DNA of 64,000 nucleotides from Megamonas sp. UBA1796 (GTDB taxonomy: Bacteria > Bacillota > Negativicutes > Selenomonadales > Selenomonadaceae), in assembly GCA_002319795.1 (NCBI GenBank), contig DCFU01000032.1:32980-96979 (forward strand), in the 5' to 3' direction. Each line of letters begins with the position of its first letter. Position 1 is the first letter of the stretch. This document shows positions 8,032 through 18,070 of this stretch, piece after piece. A program made the translations under genes and the position numbers. The notes under the pieces are model-generated. The model was given only the letters and a program-made list of their open reading frames with translations. It was not told the origin of the DNA and made no database searches.

Positions 8032-9309
8032 GTGAATACATTAATTAGCAATGCAACTGTCTTGTTGCCGGATGGTACGACGAAGCAAACAAATATTGCT
8101 GTAACCGGTGACAGCATTGTGAAAATTGGAGCAGTCCCGGCAGACTGGAAAGCAGATATGATAATAGACGCGCATGATAAGTTTGCTGTACCTGGCTTCG
8201 TCAATGCGCATACCCATGCATCTATGAATTTGCTCCGAAGTTATGCGGATGATATGAAACTCATGGATTGGCTGCAGAAGGAAATTTGGCCGGTTGAGGC
8301 CAAGATGCAGGATGAAGATATATATTGGGGTGCAATGCTGGCTGCTGTAGAAATGCTCCGGGGCGGCACGACTACCTTTGCCGATATGTATGGGCCCAAT
8401 ATGGAAAAAGTTGCTGAGGTAGTTGAACAGTCAGGAATGCGCGGCGTTTTATGCCGCGGCATTATTGGCGTGGCACCGAACGGAGAAGCAGCCTTTGAAT
8501 CAAATAAAAAACTGTATCGTGATTTTAATGGTGCGGCTGAGGGACGTATTACGATTATGTTTGGTCCACATGCCCCGTATACCTGTCCACCAGATTTTTT
8601 GCGCCGTGTAGCAGAGACTGCCAGGGAAATGGGAGCGGAAATTCATATTCATCTGGCTGAAACCAAAGGTGAGGTTGAGGATTGTATAAAAGCTTATGGT
8701 AAGACGCCAATTGCATTAATGGAAGAAACGGGGATACTTTCCTGCGGCGTTTTGGCGGCGCATTGTGTGCATTTAACAGAAGATGATATTTCGCTTATGC
8801 AGAAATATCATGTGCGTGTCGCGCATAATCCTGGCAGCAATATGAAGCTGGCCAGTGGTATAGCACCGGTGCCGAAACTTCTTGCAGCAGGCGTATGTAC
8901 GGCTCTGGGTACGGATGGTGCCTCTAGCAACAATAATCTTGATATGGTGGAGGAAATGAGACTTGCGGCACTGCTGCATAAGGTCGATACGTATGACCCG
9001 CTGGCAGTTCCAGCTTTTGAGGCTGTAAGGATGGCAACAGAATATGGGGCCAGGGCCGTTGGGCTGCAGGATACAGGCAAACTCATGGCAGGCTGTAAGG
9101 CTGATATTACGTTATTTGATATGCATGGAGCCGCATGGACGCCGCGTCACGATCTTGTTTCTTTACTGGTGTACTCGGCATCTGCCAATTCTGTTGATAC
9201 GGTTATGGTGAATGGAAAAATTCTCATGGAAAAGGGTGAGCTGCTGACGCTTGACGAAGAGCGTATACTCTACGAGGCAAATCGTTGCGCAGAGCAGCTT
9301 ACAAAATAA
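8032..9309 (+). CDS. mtaD: 5-methylthioadenosine/S-adenosylhomocysteine deaminase
   Basis: A zinc amidohydrolase that deaminates MTA, SAH or adenosine to the inosine forms. It has about 425 residues. Metal and substrate motifs in order: HTHASM (His60, His62), HLAET (His207), AHCVHL (His244) and LGTDGASSNNNLDM with its catalytic Asp. GTG at 8032 is chosen because ggggtg lies six bases before it; an in-frame GTG at 8023 overlaps that site and has none of its own. It is 24 bases after ahcY and surely co-transcribed. Family subtype (MtaD versus other nucleoside deaminases of this group) rests on overall pattern. Confidence 0.88.
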   Translation: MNTLISNATVLLPDGTTKQTNIAVTGDSIVKIGAVPADWKADMIIDAHDKFAVPGFVNAHTHASMNLLRSYADDMKLMDWLQKEIWPVEAKMQDEDIYWGAMLAAVEMLRGGTTTFADMYGPNMEKVAEVVEQSGMRGVLCRGIIGVAPNGEAAFESNKKLYRDFNGAAEGRITIMFGPHAPYTCPPDFLRRVAETAREMGAEIHIHLAETKGEVEDCIKAYGKTPIALMEETGILSCGVLAAHCVHLTEDDISLMQKYHVRVAHNPGSNMKLASGIAPVPKLLAAGVCTALGTDGASSNNNLDMVEEMRLAALLHKVDTYDPLAVPAFEAVRMATEYGARAVGLQDTGKLMAGCKADITLFDMHGAAWTPRHDLVSLLVYSASANSVDTVMVNGKILMEKGELLTLDEERILYEANRCAEQLTK

Positions 9310-9320
9310 GGAGGATATCC

Positions 9321-9917
9321 TTGGCAATAAAGAAAAATTTTTATGCGGTAAAAAATGGCCGAAGAATTGGGATTTATAAGACTTGGGCAGAATGCCAACA
9401 ACAGGTACAGGGATATCCCAATGCCCTTTTCAAGGGATTTGCTACACTGACGGAAGCAGAGAGCTATATGTCGTACGCATCGGCTGAGGCAGAAAAAAAT
9501 GAGGCAGCAGGCGTTTGCTATATATACGTCGACGGTTCTTATTTTCATGGGCGCTACAGCTGGGGAATTGCTGCATATATAGATGGCAGGCTGATTCATA
9601 CGGCAAATGGCGTGGGAAAGTCCGCTGATGCGGCACAGCTCCATAATGTAGCCGGCGAGGTCGAGGCTGCTATGCAGGCTGTGAAATGGGCAGTCAGCGA
9701 GGGAATAACGTGCCCGGTTATTTGCCATGATTATATTGGCATTTCTGAATGGGCACAGAAGCGCTGGAAGACCAATACACCGACAACTGCAGCTTATGCG
9801 GATTTTATGGCTGCCTACGTGGATCAGGTGAGCTTTCACAAGGTTACAGGACATACAGGTGTAGAGGGAAATGAGCTGGCCGATAAGCTGGCCAGACAGG
9901 CTTTGGAAATAGATTGA
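9321..9917 (+). CDS. Ribonuclease H with N-terminal hybrid-binding domain
   Basis: An RNase H1-type enzyme that cleaves RNA in RNA-DNA hybrids. Residues about 5-48 (FYAVKNGRRIGIYKTW) form the small hybrid-binding/viroplasmin-like domain found in eukaryotic and some Firmicute RNases H1. The catalytic domain covers about 66-198. All four catalytic acids are visible: Asp71 (YVDGS), Glu113 (AGEVEA), Asp137 (CHDYIG) and Asp188 (NELADKL). TTG at 9321 is taken as the start because aaggagg precedes it by six bases; an upstream in-frame start at 9285 would lie inside mtaD and lacks a site. Length is 198 residues. Confidence 0.9.
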   Translation: MAIKKNFYAVKNGRRIGIYKTWAECQQQVQGYPNALFKGFATLTEAESYMSYASAEAEKNEAAGVCYIYVDGSYFHGRYSWGIAAYIDGRLIHTANGVGKSADAAQLHNVAGEVEAAMQAVKWAVSEGITCPVICHDYIGISEWAQKRWKTNTPTTAAYADFMAAYVDQVSFHKVTGHTGVEGNELADKLARQALEID

Positions 9918-9944
9918 ATTCAGGAATAGAAGTGGTGGTAGTTT

Positions 9945-12410
9945 TTGAACAGCTTGAAAAAGACAAAAATAAACAAAAAAGCCGTACGGGCTAGAAAAAC
10001 TCCGACAAAGGCTGATGATAGCAGAAAATATGAACTCATTGGCATTGCCTTTGCTACAATCGGAGTTATATCATTGTGCGGTCTTTTGGGCCTTAATGTC
10101 GGTTTTGTAGGGCTTTATTTTGCCAAAGGAATTTCGTATTTATTTGGTATAGGTGCAGGGTTCACAGCACTTTTGATTATGCTCATTGGAATTCAATATA
10201 TTACAAAACATCACGGTATAGTATATTCTACGCGCTTTTTGGGGCTTACGGCGCTTTATGTTTCTGTTCTTGCGATATACCACCATTTTGTTATTCTTCC
10301 AGGGGCTGAGATCATGCCAGCAAGTTTGCCGCAAGGAGGTGGCCTTATTGGCGGTGGTGTATTGTTCATCATCCGAAAATTTTTTGGCGTGGATGGCGGC
10401 ATTATTGTGCTGGGGGCGGGTGTACTAGGTTCTATATTGCTCTCAACTACATGGTCTTTGGCTGTTGGCATGCTTAAGACAAAGCGACAGGCCAAGGAAG
10501 GCTTGTCTGCTGCCAAGGAAACAGTAGCACTTGCGTACGATAAAGCACTTGAGGTTGAAGGCAGGGTGCAGGATAAGGTAAGAGAAAAAGTTAAAAATTC
10601 TTTTTATAATCAGGAGGAAGATACGCACTTTACGGATCCTGTTTTTCCTGAGATGCCGGAAAAAGTCATGGCGGGAGAAAAAAATAGTACAGAATATGCA
10701 GCGGGAGCATCAGAGAAAGCAGAGAGTGAATCATTGCGGGCAGGTACAGATAAACCTTCTTTTACAATTGAATATAGTGCGGCAGGCGATGAAAAACAAT
10801 TGGCTGCAGCAGCAGATCTTCCCGCAGGTTCTAATGATGAAAGTATCGATGGAGCAGATATAGAAAACTATGGTTTGCAGGCAGAGATTGCAGCAGAGCA
10901 ACCAGCAGAAGAACCCGATAAGGGAGAGCCGGTTAAATGTGTGCCAGCAGAGGCCGTAATACCGGTTAAACCGTATAAGCTCCCAAGGGTAAAAGAGATA
11001 CTTTCCAAGCATGTAAAACAAAAAAATGTCCAATTGGAGCGTGAGATTGCAGAAAAGGCAAAGATATTGGCAACCACGCTGGAAAATTTTAATGTAAAAG
11101 CGAAGATCATCAATGCTTGCCACGGTCCTGCGGTTACGCGCTATGAACTTGAGCCGGCACCGGGAGTTAAGGTAAGCAAGATAACGAATCTTGCGGATGA
11201 TCTTGCACTGAGTCTGGCCGCATTCTCTGTACGCATTGAACCAATACCCGGCAAGGCAGCTATTGGAATTGAAGTGCCGAATAAGGAACTGGAGGGTGTG
11301 CAGCTTCGGGATGTTTTGGAGAATGATGCATTTGTTGCGGCCAAATCGAAGCTTACCGTCGGTCTTGGTATGGATATTGGTGGACAGGCCATTTTTGCAG
11401 ATCTTGCTAAAATGCCGCATCTTCTGGTTGCAGGAGCTACAGGCTCGGGTAAATCGGTTTGTATTAATACACTGATTACCAGTATCTTATTTAAGGCGAA
11501 ACCGGATGAGGTAAAGTTTATTCTTATAGATCCAAAGATGGTTGAGCTTTCTAATTACAATGGGATACCGCACCTTATGGTTCCTGTCGTTACAGATGCC
11601 AAGAAGGCGGCTTCGGTTTTGAACTGGGCTGTTCAGGAGATGGAAAAGCGCTATGCTAAATTTGCTGAGAAGAACGTACGCGATATGGAACGTTATAACC
11701 GGGGCAATCCAGAGGAAAAAATGCCGGCAGTTGTCATCATAATCGATGAGCTTGCAGATCTCATGATGGTTGCACCGCATGATGTCGAAGATGCTATCTG
11801 CCGTTTGGCACAAAAGGCGCGTGCTGCAGGACTGCACCTTGTCCTTGCAACGCAGCGTCCATCGGTCGATGTAATTACGGGTATCATTAAGGCAAATATT
11901 CCTTCCAGGATTTCTTTCTCCGTATCTTCACAGATAGATTCACGTACGATACTGGATATGGGTGGAGCGGAAAAGCTTCTTGGCAAAGGTGATATGCTTT
12001 TTTACCCGGTCGGTGCGGCTAAGCCGCGGCGTGTACAGGGAGCGTTTGTCAGCGATCAGGAAGTCGAGATGCTGCTTGAGTTCATCCGCCACCAAGGGCA
12101 GGAGGCGGAAACGAACGAGGAGATCATCACTTTCACGGAGAATGCTGCCAAAGAGAATGAAAAGGCGAAAGATCCGGTACTGCAGCAGGATGAGCTATTA
12201 GAAGATGCCGTGTCGCATGTGCTGTCTACAGGCCAGGCGTCCTCCTCCAGCATCCAGCGCCGTTTTCGCATTGGCTATACACGTGCTGCCCGTCTTGTTG
12301 ATACAATGGAAGAACTTCATATCGTAGGGCCAAATGCCGGCAGCAAGCCGCGTGATATCCTTATGGACAACGAGCAGGCCATGCAGACATTGAAGAATAC
12401 CAGGACATGA
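9945..12410 (+). CDS. ftsK: DNA translocase FtsK/SpoIIIE
   Basis: A septum-anchored DNA pump that moves chromosome ends through the closing septum and loads XerCD-type recombination. It has 821 residues. Four transmembrane segments lie in about 28-180, then a low-complexity acidic linker (about 220-340), the alpha/beta motor and a C-terminal winged-helix gamma domain (about 745-815) for reading orienting DNA repeats. Walker A is GATGSGKS (497-504), and the Walker B run ends at Asp601 (IIIDELADL). The start is TTG after gtggtgg. It ends 28 bases before a bidirectional terminator. Confidence 0.95.
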   Translation: MNSLKKTKINKKAVRARKTPTKADDSRKYELIGIAFATIGVISLCGLLGLNVGFVGLYFAKGISYLFGIGAGFTALLIMLIGIQYITKHHGIVYSTRFLGLTALYVSVLAIYHHFVILPGAEIMPASLPQGGGLIGGGVLFIIRKFFGVDGGIIVLGAGVLGSILLSTTWSLAVGMLKTKRQAKEGLSAAKETVALAYDKALEVEGRVQDKVREKVKNSFYNQEEDTHFTDPVFPEMPEKVMAGEKNSTEYAAGASEKAESESLRAGTDKPSFTIEYSAAGDEKQLAAAADLPAGSNDESIDGADIENYGLQAEIAAEQPAEEPDKGEPVKCVPAEAVIPVKPYKLPRVKEILSKHVKQKNVQLEREIAEKAKILATTLENFNVKAKIINACHGPAVTRYELEPAPGVKVSKITNLADDLALSLAAFSVRIEPIPGKAAIGIEVPNKELEGVQLRDVLENDAFVAAKSKLTVGLGMDIGGQAIFADLAKMPHLLVAGATGSGKSVCINTLITSILFKAKPDEVKFILIDPKMVELSNYNGIPHLMVPVVTDAKKAASVLNWAVQEMEKRYAKFAEKNVRDMERYNRGNPEEKMPAVVIIIDELADLMMVAPHDVEDAICRLAQKARAAGLHLVLATQRPSVDVITGIIKANIPSRISFSVSSQIDSRTILDMGGAEKLLGKGDMLFYPVGAAKPRRVQGAFVSDQEVEMLLEFIRHQGQEAETNEEIITFTENAAKENEKAKDPVLQQDELLEDAVSHVLSTGQASSSSIQRRFRIGYTRAARLVDTMEELHIVGPNAGSKPRDILMDNEQAMQTLKNTRT

Positions 12411-12437
12411 AAATAACGAATGCTGTTCTAAAAACAT

Positions 12438-12496
12438 AAAAATAACCGCTGTATACCAGGGCGTGAAATGCTCCTGCGTATGCTGCGGTTATTTTT
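12438..12496. terminator. Bidirectional terminator between ftsK and the SGNH hydrolase
   Basis: aaaaataaccgc (12438-12449) pairs exactly with gcggttattttt (12485-12496). The 35-base interior has its own small hairpin (cagg/cctg). A-run on one side and T-run on the other let it work for ftsK (+) and for the convergent hydrolase gene (-). Confidence 0.85.
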
Positions 12497-12501
12497 ATAT
12501 A

Positions 12502-14124
12502 TCAGGGCTGTTTTCGCAGCAGTTCCTGCTGTTGATTGATGATTTCAGCCATGAGCATCTTTCCCGGGATGCTCGGATGAAGTCCGTCGATGGCAAGTGC
12601 CGTCGGCAAGAACTGTTTGTTGGCATCATAGAAATAAGGTTCCAGATCAATGTAATATGCCTGCTGCCGGATATGAGCATTGACCTCTACCATTTTGCTT
12701 TGCCAATGTGGATCGGTTTCTGTCTGGAATGCTGCATAAATATTTGCCGGCTGCAGAGGCATAAGCGTAAGAAAGATGGGACGAATATCGTTTTCTTCAC
12801 ATTTTCTTTTGAGCGCATCGAGGTCGGTTATGATTTCTTGTGCAGAAGTGCTCTCATCCCGAAGGCTGTTGGAACCTGTGAGAATTAACAGGTTGTACGG
12901 GCGGAAAGGCAAGACATCGCTGTCGAAACGAAGAAGTGTTGTATGTGCGATATCACCACTTTTTCCAAGGTTCAGTACAGGAAAATCCAAATAGGTCATA
13001 TAACTATACTCAAGGTTTGCTGGTGAATAGGATACAGAACCACCCCCGTGCGTTATGCTGTCACCAAAGGCGGCTGTCAATACTCGGTCCTTGTGTGCTT
13101 CAACCGTAAATTTTTCTGTATCGGAGTAAGTGCCAATGGTATTGCCACTACTATCTACGGCTCTTACCCGCCAATAATATTCTCCTGCATAAGGACGAGC
13201 ATATTCATCGTAACAGCTGAAGGAATCATCGGCAACCTTGTACCAGGCACGGTTTTGGGAAGGTTCCGTGTTATTTTCCATCACAGGTGGTGAAGTTAGA
13301 AGTTCTACCTCATATCTGGAGATATCATGCATGGGAATCCAATGATAAACGGGATAAAGCGGTTGTTTGAAATCCGGCATCTGATCATAATTGTTCAAGA
13401 GCGGTTTTGTCGGGACGTTTTTTTGTGGATCGATATGTATGGGTTCGGCCTTGGAAAATACGCCTATCGGTTTTTTTTGCAAATCCATGGCCCTTACACG
13501 CCAGAATAGAGTGTGCTCATTAGCGAAAGAACGCAAATCTGCCTGCCAGCCATTTGTAAATACCTGTTGTGTACTGAAAAGATGATATTGCGTGGAAAGT
13601 TCTGTGCCACTTTCATTTTCTGGTGTGGCAGAGAGCAGTTCGACCTCATAGCAGACGGCTGCGGGAACAGAATGCCAAATAAGATAGGGCATGGTACTGG
13701 CGGGAGCTGTCTGTGTGTATTTTGAGATATGTACAGGAGCTAATGGGTCTGCGTAATTTGGATTCGGAATCATTTTTGATGGTCCGCTGATTTTCCCGAA
13801 CATGCCATAGGCTGTTATGCGGTAATACATAGGAATAGCAGTAGGCGGGACTTCATAAGAGGCCTTGAAAGTAAAATCCTGCCTGAAAAAATGGTATTCA
13901 GGTTCGTCTGCGAGCATCTCTGTGGTTTTAGAAAATGTTTCAACCTTATAAAAGCACGGATAAGGCAGACGTTTCCATGAAAATATGGTATGACCGTCCC
14001 TGTCAGTAAAAGACGCGATGATAGGGCGGTCTGTAAGCTGCAGAACATCTGTTTTTTCTGTAAAGTATATGCAGACCATGGTAAAGGCAAAGATAATCAA
14101 TGTAAATGCAATAAATTTTTTCAT
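12502..14124 (-). CDS. Secreted SGNH/GDSL hydrolase with three Fn3-like repeats
   Basis: A 540-residue exported protein. The N-terminus (MKKFIAFTLIIFAFTMVC) is a signal peptide or membrane anchor. Residues about 35-340 hold three beta-sandwich-like repeats, each with a YxVE(L/T)-type strand followed by a Y/F-W-R-V/I-R/T-A strand (clearest in YEVELLSATP...WRVRAMD and YEVELLTSPP...WRVRAVD). They look like fibronectin type III domains. The C-terminal SGNH hydrolase (about 348-540) shows Ser356 in GDSITH, Gly390, Asn419 in TGSNS, and Asp513/His516 in DGLHPS, so it is probably an active esterase or acetylesterase acting on envelope or environmental glycans. The substrate is unknown. It is the only minus-strand gene in this part. 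Confidence 0.8.
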   Translation of the reverse strand: MKKFIAFTLIIFAFTMVCIYFTEKTDVLQLTDRPIIASFTDRDGHTIFSWKRLPYPCFYKVETFSKTTEMLADEPEYHFFRQDFTFKASYEVPPTAIPMYYRITAYGMFGKISGPSKMIPNPNYADPLAPVHISKYTQTAPASTMPYLIWHSVPAAVCYEVELLSATPENESGTELSTQYHLFSTQQVFTNGWQADLRSFANEHTLFWRVRAMDLQKKPIGVFSKAEPIHIDPQKNVPTKPLLNNYDQMPDFKQPLYPVYHWIPMHDISRYEVELLTSPPVMENNTEPSQNRAWYKVADDSFSCYDEYARPYAGEYYWRVRAVDSSGNTIGTYSDTEKFTVEAHKDRVLTAAFGDSITHGGGSVSYSPANLEYSYMTYLDFPVLNLGKSGDIAHTTLLRFDSDVLPFRPYNLLILTGSNSLRDESTSAQEIITDLDALKRKCEENDIRPIFLTLMPLQPANIYAAFQTETDPHWQSKMVEVNAHIRQQAYYIDLEPYFYDANKQFLPTALAIDGLHPSIPGKMLMAEIINQQQELLRKQP

Positions 14125-14194
14125 AAAAATCCCATTCTATTGTATAATAAAGTATTATTAGTATATCATATTTCAATAAGGAAGATTTGAAAAT

Positions 14195-14740
14195 ATGACA
14201 AAAGAAGGTTATTTTATGAAAAAGGGAATTATTATTGTCCATACAGGTGACGGGAAGGGGAAGACTACGGCAGCACTTGGATTGGCCATGCGCGCCTGGG
14301 GCGATGGTTTACGGATATTAATCCTGCAATTTATAAAGGGCGGATGGAAATACGGTGAGTTGGAAGCAATTAGGCGGCTTGGAGAACGCATAGAGATTCG
14401 TCAGTGCGGACATGGCTTTACGCAACGGGAGAAACGTGACCATGAGGAAGATGTGCGGGCTGCTGGTGAGGCGATGGAACAGGCACGTGCTGAAGTGAAA
14501 AAACAGTGCTGGGATATGCTTATTCTTGATGAGATAAATTATGCGGTGCAATTCGGCTTGCTGGAAGAACGGGAAGTTTTGCAGTTATTGGAGGAAAAAC
14601 CCGCAGAGCTGCATGTCGTGCTGACTGGGCGGGCTGCTACAGAACCTGTTCTTGCGATGGCAGATCTTGTTACAGAAATGAAACTCATCAAGCATCCGTT
14701 CCAGAAGGGTATCAAGGCACAAAAAGGGATTGAATTCTAG
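14195..14740 (+). CDS. cobO: Cob(I)yrinic acid a,c-diamide adenosyltransferase
   Basis: A corrinoid adenosyltransferase of the CobA/CobO/BtuR family, which transfers the 5'-deoxyadenosyl group of ATP to reduced cobalamin or its precursors. It has 181 residues from ATG 14195 or 174 from ATG 14216. The P-loop variant TGDGKGKT lies close to the N-terminus, followed by LILQFIKGGW and the LILDEINYA acidic strand, all typical. Both starts have a plausible site (aaggaag, and agaagg). The second fits the usual family N-terminus better. No other cobalamin genes are nearby. Confidence 0.92.
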   Translation: MTKEGYFMKKGIIIVHTGDGKGKTTAALGLAMRAWGDGLRILILQFIKGGWKYGELEAIRRLGERIEIRQCGHGFTQREKRDHEEDVRAAGEAMEQARAEVKKQCWDMLILDEINYAVQFGLLEEREVLQLLEEKPAELHVVLTGRAATEPVLAMADLVTEMKLIKHPFQKGIKAQKGIEF

Positions 14741-14767
14741 ACTTGAATATATTTTAAATTTGGAGTA

Positions 14768-14810
14768 GAATTGTAATATTGTTGACACTATTACAATTCA
14801 AATGTATTTC
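14768..14810 (+). promoter_or_regulatory. ilvD promoter with overlapping palindrome
   Basis: TTGACA (14782-14787), 17-base spacer, TATTTC (14805-14810). A perfect 10-bp inverted repeat, gaattgtaat (14768-14777) and attacaattc (14790-14799), flanks the -35 box, a layout expected for an operator. The regulator is not identifiable from sequence. Confidence 0.5.
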
Positions 14811-14861
14811 GAGAATAGACATTGCGATTAAAAGAAATCAAAGGATAGGTGGGGATTTATT

Positions 14862-16514
14862 ATGAGAAGTGATATTGTAAAAAAAGGGGCTACGCGTGCG
14901 GCGCATCGCTCGCTTTTCTATGCTATGGGTTATAGTCCGGAAGAGTTGAAGAAACCTATGATTGGTATAGTCAATGCATTTAATGAAATTATTCCGGGAC
15001 ATATCCATTTGCGTGCTATTGCTGAAGCTGCTAAACTTGGCGTAGCGGCTGCGGGCGGCATGCCGGTAGAGTTCCCGGCGATTGGAATCTGTGATGGTAT
15101 TGCCATGGGACATACGGGGATGAAATTTTCGCTTGCAAGTCGTGAGCTGGTGGCTGATTCGATTGAAGCCATGGCGTTGGGGCATGCCTTTGATGGTCTC
15201 GTGCTCATTCCAAACTGTGATAAAATTGTCCCTGGCATGCTTATGGCAGCAGCGCGCCTCAATATTCCCTGCGTCGTTGTAAGCGGTGGCCCTATGCTGG
15301 CTGGAAGACATAATGGTGAAAACGTGAGTTTGAGCAATACTTTTGAGGCAGCGGGAAAATTTGTTGCGGGTAAAATCTCGGCAGAAGAGCTGGATGCACT
15401 AGAACAAGATACATGTCCGGGATGTGGGTCATGTTCTGGACTTTTTACGGCGAATACCATGAATTCGCTTACTGAGGTATTGGGGATGGGACTGCCAGGC
15501 AACGGAACTATACCGGCGGCTTATACAGGAGCCAGGACACGGCTGGCGAAGGAAGCGGGCCGCGTCCTGATGGACTTGGTGGAGGAAGATATTTGTCCGC
15601 GTGATATCCTTACCAGAGAAGCTTTTGAAAATGCCATTACGGTTGATATGGGGATTGGAGGTTCATCGAATACGGTCCTGCATCTTACGGCTATTGCACA
15701 TGAAGCTGGTATTGAGCTGCCGGCACTGCTCTTTGATGAAATTAGTGCAAGAACACCTTATATTACGAAACTGGCGCCAGGCGGTAGATATCATATGCAG
15801 GATTTGAATGAGGCAGGCGGGATTTCGGCAGTGATGCATGAGCTTTCCAGAAAGGGACTCATACATCTTGAAGCTCGTACTATTACAGGGACGATTGGTG
15901 AGCGTATCAGCAGTGCCTCCATTAAGCGTGCGGATGTCATCCATACAGTAGAGGAACCATATCGTAAGACAGGCGGTATTGCTATACTTCAGGGGAATCT
16001 TGCGCCAGATTATGCTGTGGTCAAGGCTTCGGCGGTTACGGATGATATGTTGGTATATAAGGGGAAAGCAAAGGTATATGATTCCGAGGAAGCGGCTATT
16101 GAAGCTATTATGAATCAGCAAATTCAGAACGGTGATGTGGTTGTCATTCGTTATGAAGGACCGAAGGGTGGTCCGGGCATGCGTGAGATGTTGAATCCAA
16201 CGGCTGTTATTACAGGCATGGGGCTTAAGGTAGCTCTTATTACGGACGGACGTTTCAGCGGCGCGACACGTGGAGCTTGCATTGGGCATGTGTCGCCGGA
16301 GGCTATGGCGGGCGGACCAATAGCGCTTATCCGAGATGGTGATATGATTTCTATTGATATTCCGGCGCGTAAGCTTGACCTTGAACTCAGCGATGAGGAG
16401 CTTGCAAAGAGGAGAAGCAGTTGGACAGAACCGGAGCCAAAAGTGAAGACCGGTTATCTTTCACGATATGCAAAGCTTACAACATCAGCCAGTACAGGTG
16501 CTGTTCTCAAATAA
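14862..16514 (+). CDS. ilvD: Dihydroxy-acid dehydratase
   Basis: An iron-sulfur dehydratase of the IlvD/Edd family, the third step of valine and isoleucine synthesis (dihydroxy acids to 2-oxo acids); also needed for leucine and pantothenate. It has 550 residues, full length. Cluster ligands are visible in NCDK (Cys119) and in CPGCGSCSG (from about Cys185), along with the [17 protein letters not shown] motif near the C-terminus. ATG start with ggtgggg upstream. It stands alone between a promoter and a terminator, away from other ilv genes. Confidence 0.95.
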   Translation: MRSDIVKKGATRAAHRSLFYAMGYSPEELKKPMIGIVNAFNEIIPGHIHLRAIAEAAKLGVAAAGGMPVEFPAIGICDGIAMGHTGMKFSLASRELVADSIEAMALGHAFDGLVLIPNCDKIVPGMLMAAARLNIPCVVVSGGPMLAGRHNGENVSLSNTFEAAGKFVAGKISAEELDALEQDTCPGCGSCSGLFTANTMNSLTEVLGMGLPGNGTIPAAYTGARTRLAKEAGRVLMDLVEEDICPRDILTREAFENAITVDMGIGGSSNTVLHLTAIAHEAGIELPALLFDEISARTPYITKLAPGGRYHMQDLNEAGGISAVMHELSRKGLIHLEARTITGTIGERISSASIKRADVIHTVEEPYRKTGGIAILQGNLAPDYAVVKASAVTDDMLVYKGKAKVYDSEEAAIEAIMNQQIQNGDVVVIRYEGPKGGPGMREMLNPTAVITGMGLKVALITDGRFSGATRGACIGHVSPEAMAGGPIALIRDGDMISIDIPARKLDLELSDEELAKRRSSWTEPEPKVKTGYLSRYAKLTTSASTGAVLK

Positions 16515-16532
16515 ATACAGGTTCTCTTTCGG

Positions 16533-16570
16533 GCAGCCGCGTTAAAGTTCGCGGCTGCTATTGTTTTTGT
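16533..16570 (+). terminator. Terminator of ilvD
   Basis: Perfect 9-bp GC-rich stem gcagccgcg (16533-16541) / cgcggctgc (16550-16558), eight-base loop, T-rich tail. The tail overlaps the next promoter. Confidence 0.88.
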
Positions 16571-16589
16571 CGTCTGATTTCGGTATAAT
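16561..16589 (+). promoter_or_regulatory. Promoter of trmL-murB
   Basis: TTGTTT (16561-16566), 17-base spacer, TATAAT (16584-16589). It starts inside the T-tail of the ilvD terminator and lies 47 bases before trmL. Confidence 0.7.
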
Positions 16590-16635
16590 AAATTAGTTAT
16601 CAAATCATTGGAGTATTATTAGAGGTGTATAGATT

Positions 16636-17118
16636 TTGCATGTTGTTTTAATTGAACCAGAGATTCCAGGAAATACAGGTAATATTGCCCGCCTTTGTGC
16701 CGCAACGGGCATGGAGCTGCATCTTGTCAAGCCACTTGGCTTTTCGACAGATGATAAATATTTGAAAAGAGCTGGTTTGGATTATTGGCACTTGGTAAAG
16801 GTGCACTACCATGAGAATTTTGATGAGGTTTTAGCAGCGTACCGTGGTTGCAATTTTTATTATTGTTCAACCAAGGCACCACGTTCTTATACAAGCGTAA
16901 CTTTTACACAGGATGATATCTTAGTTTTTGGTAAAGAGACAGCAGGAATCCCGGAAAGCATCCTTAAGGCACACTGGGATTCGTGTGTACGGATTCCTAT
17001 GATAGAGGATGCACGTTCACTGAATCTGTCTAATTCGGTTGCCATTGTGGCTTATGAAGCCTTACGCCAACTTGGATTTGAACAATTAAAGCAGGCGGGC
17101 TTCGATCATCTGGATTAA
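16636..17118 (+). CDS. trmL: tRNA (cytidine(34)-2'-O)-methyltransferase TrmL
   Basis: A SPOUT-class (SpoU/TrmH family) methyltransferase that methylates the wobble nucleotide of leucine tRNAs. It has 160 residues, the size of this minimal single-domain enzyme. Family motifs: EPEIPGNTGNIARLC at the N-terminus, LVFGKETAGIPE, and the knot segment IPMIEDARSLNLSNSVAIVAYE. TTG start, preceded by agaggtg. It is followed after 27 bases by murB in the same direction, so the two are probably one transcript. Confidence 0.92.
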   Translation: MHVVLIEPEIPGNTGNIARLCAATGMELHLVKPLGFSTDDKYLKRAGLDYWHLVKVHYHENFDEVLAAYRGCNFYYCSTKAPRSYTSVTFTQDDILVFGKETAGIPESILKAHWDSCVRIPMIEDARSLNLSNSVAIVAYEALRQLGFEQLKQAGFDHLD

Positions 17119-17145
17119 TATCAACGGGGATGGGGATGGATCGGT

Positions 17146-18063
17146 TTGCAGCTCAATGATGCGTTTATCAGGGATATAAAAACAATATTAAAACCAGAAC
17201 AATTTTTTATCGATGAGCCTATGTATAAACATACAACCTTTAAAATCGGAGGGCCGGCAGACTATTTGATTTTCCCTTCCTCAGCAGAGGAAGTGGTGGA
17301 TGTTTTTGGGCTGGTGGAGAAGTATAGCATACCTCTTACTGTATTGGGCAATGGTTCCAATGTCCTCGTGCTGGATGGGGGTATACGGGGGGTAGTTGTA
17401 AAGTTCAATTCATTTTTATCGGCGATGCGGCAGGCAGGAAATTCAATTTTTACGGGTGCAGGTGCCATGCTGCGGGATGTTTCACGATATGCAGCAGCCT
17501 GCGGTCTTACAGGCTTGGAATTTGCCGTGGGAATTCCGGGAAGTATCGGCGGAGCCGTATTTATGAATGCCGGTGCCTACGATGGAGAAATGAAAAGTGT
17601 AGTTCATAGTGTACGTGCGGTTGCGTTGGATGGGACGGTTGTTTGTTATACGGCCCAGGAGATAGGCTTTGGATATCGGCATAGTGTATTTCAGGAAAAC
17701 GGACAGGCAATCTGTGAAGTTGAAGTACAACTGGAACCTGGGGAGCCTGCGGCTATCGAAGAGAAAATGGCTGGGCTTACGAAACGCCGTGAAAAAAAGC
17801 AGCCATTGGAAATGCCAAGTGCCGGGAGTACTTTTAAAAGACCAACAGGTTATTTTGCCGGCACCTTGATTGAATCGACCGGACTCAAGGGATTTTGTGT
17901 CGGAGGGGCGCAGATATCCTCTAAGCACGCCGGATTTGTTGTCAATACGGGTGGTGCAACGGCTGCAGATGTACTGGGGCTTATAAAGGAAGTTCAAAGA
18001 CGTGTATATGAAAAAAATGGGGTCAAGCTTTTCCCGGAAGTCCGTATTTTGGGAGATGAATAA
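17146..18063 (+). CDS. murB: UDP-N-acetylenolpyruvoylglucosamine reductase
   Basis: An FAD enzyme that reduces UDP-GlcNAc-enolpyruvate to UDP-MurNAc with NADPH in peptidoglycan precursor synthesis. It has 305 residues, type II (short) form. FAD-binding motifs are IGGPADYLIFP, GNGSNVLVLDGG and the GIPGSIGGAVFMNAGAYDG loop. The catalytic serine lies in PSAGSTFKRP and the catalytic glutamate in FPEVRILG at the C-terminus. TTG start, with ggggatgg upstream as a weak site. Confidence 0.95.
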   Translation: MQLNDAFIRDIKTILKPEQFFIDEPMYKHTTFKIGGPADYLIFPSSAEEVVDVFGLVEKYSIPLTVLGNGSNVLVLDGGIRGVVVKFNSFLSAMRQAGNSIFTGAGAMLRDVSRYAAACGLTGLEFAVGIPGSIGGAVFMNAGAYDGEMKSVVHSVRAVALDGTVVCYTAQEIGFGYRHSVFQENGQAICEVEVQLEPGEPAAIEEKMAGLTKRREKKQPLEMPSAGSTFKRPTGYFAGTLIESTGLKGFCVGGAQISSKHAGFVVNTGGATAADVLGLIKEVQRRVYEKNGVKLFPEVRILGDE

Positions 18064-18070
18064 TGAAAAG

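Noticed and set aside
12463..12888. 141-codon plus-strand frame opposite the SGNH hydrolase
   Set aside because: The minus-strand frame has an intact catalytic triad and signal peptide; this one is Cys-rich shadow sequence.
14772..14787. GlnR/TnrA site in the ilvD promoter
   Set aside because: TGTAA and TGACA half-sites are six bases apart, not the seven required by TGTNA-N7-TNACA.
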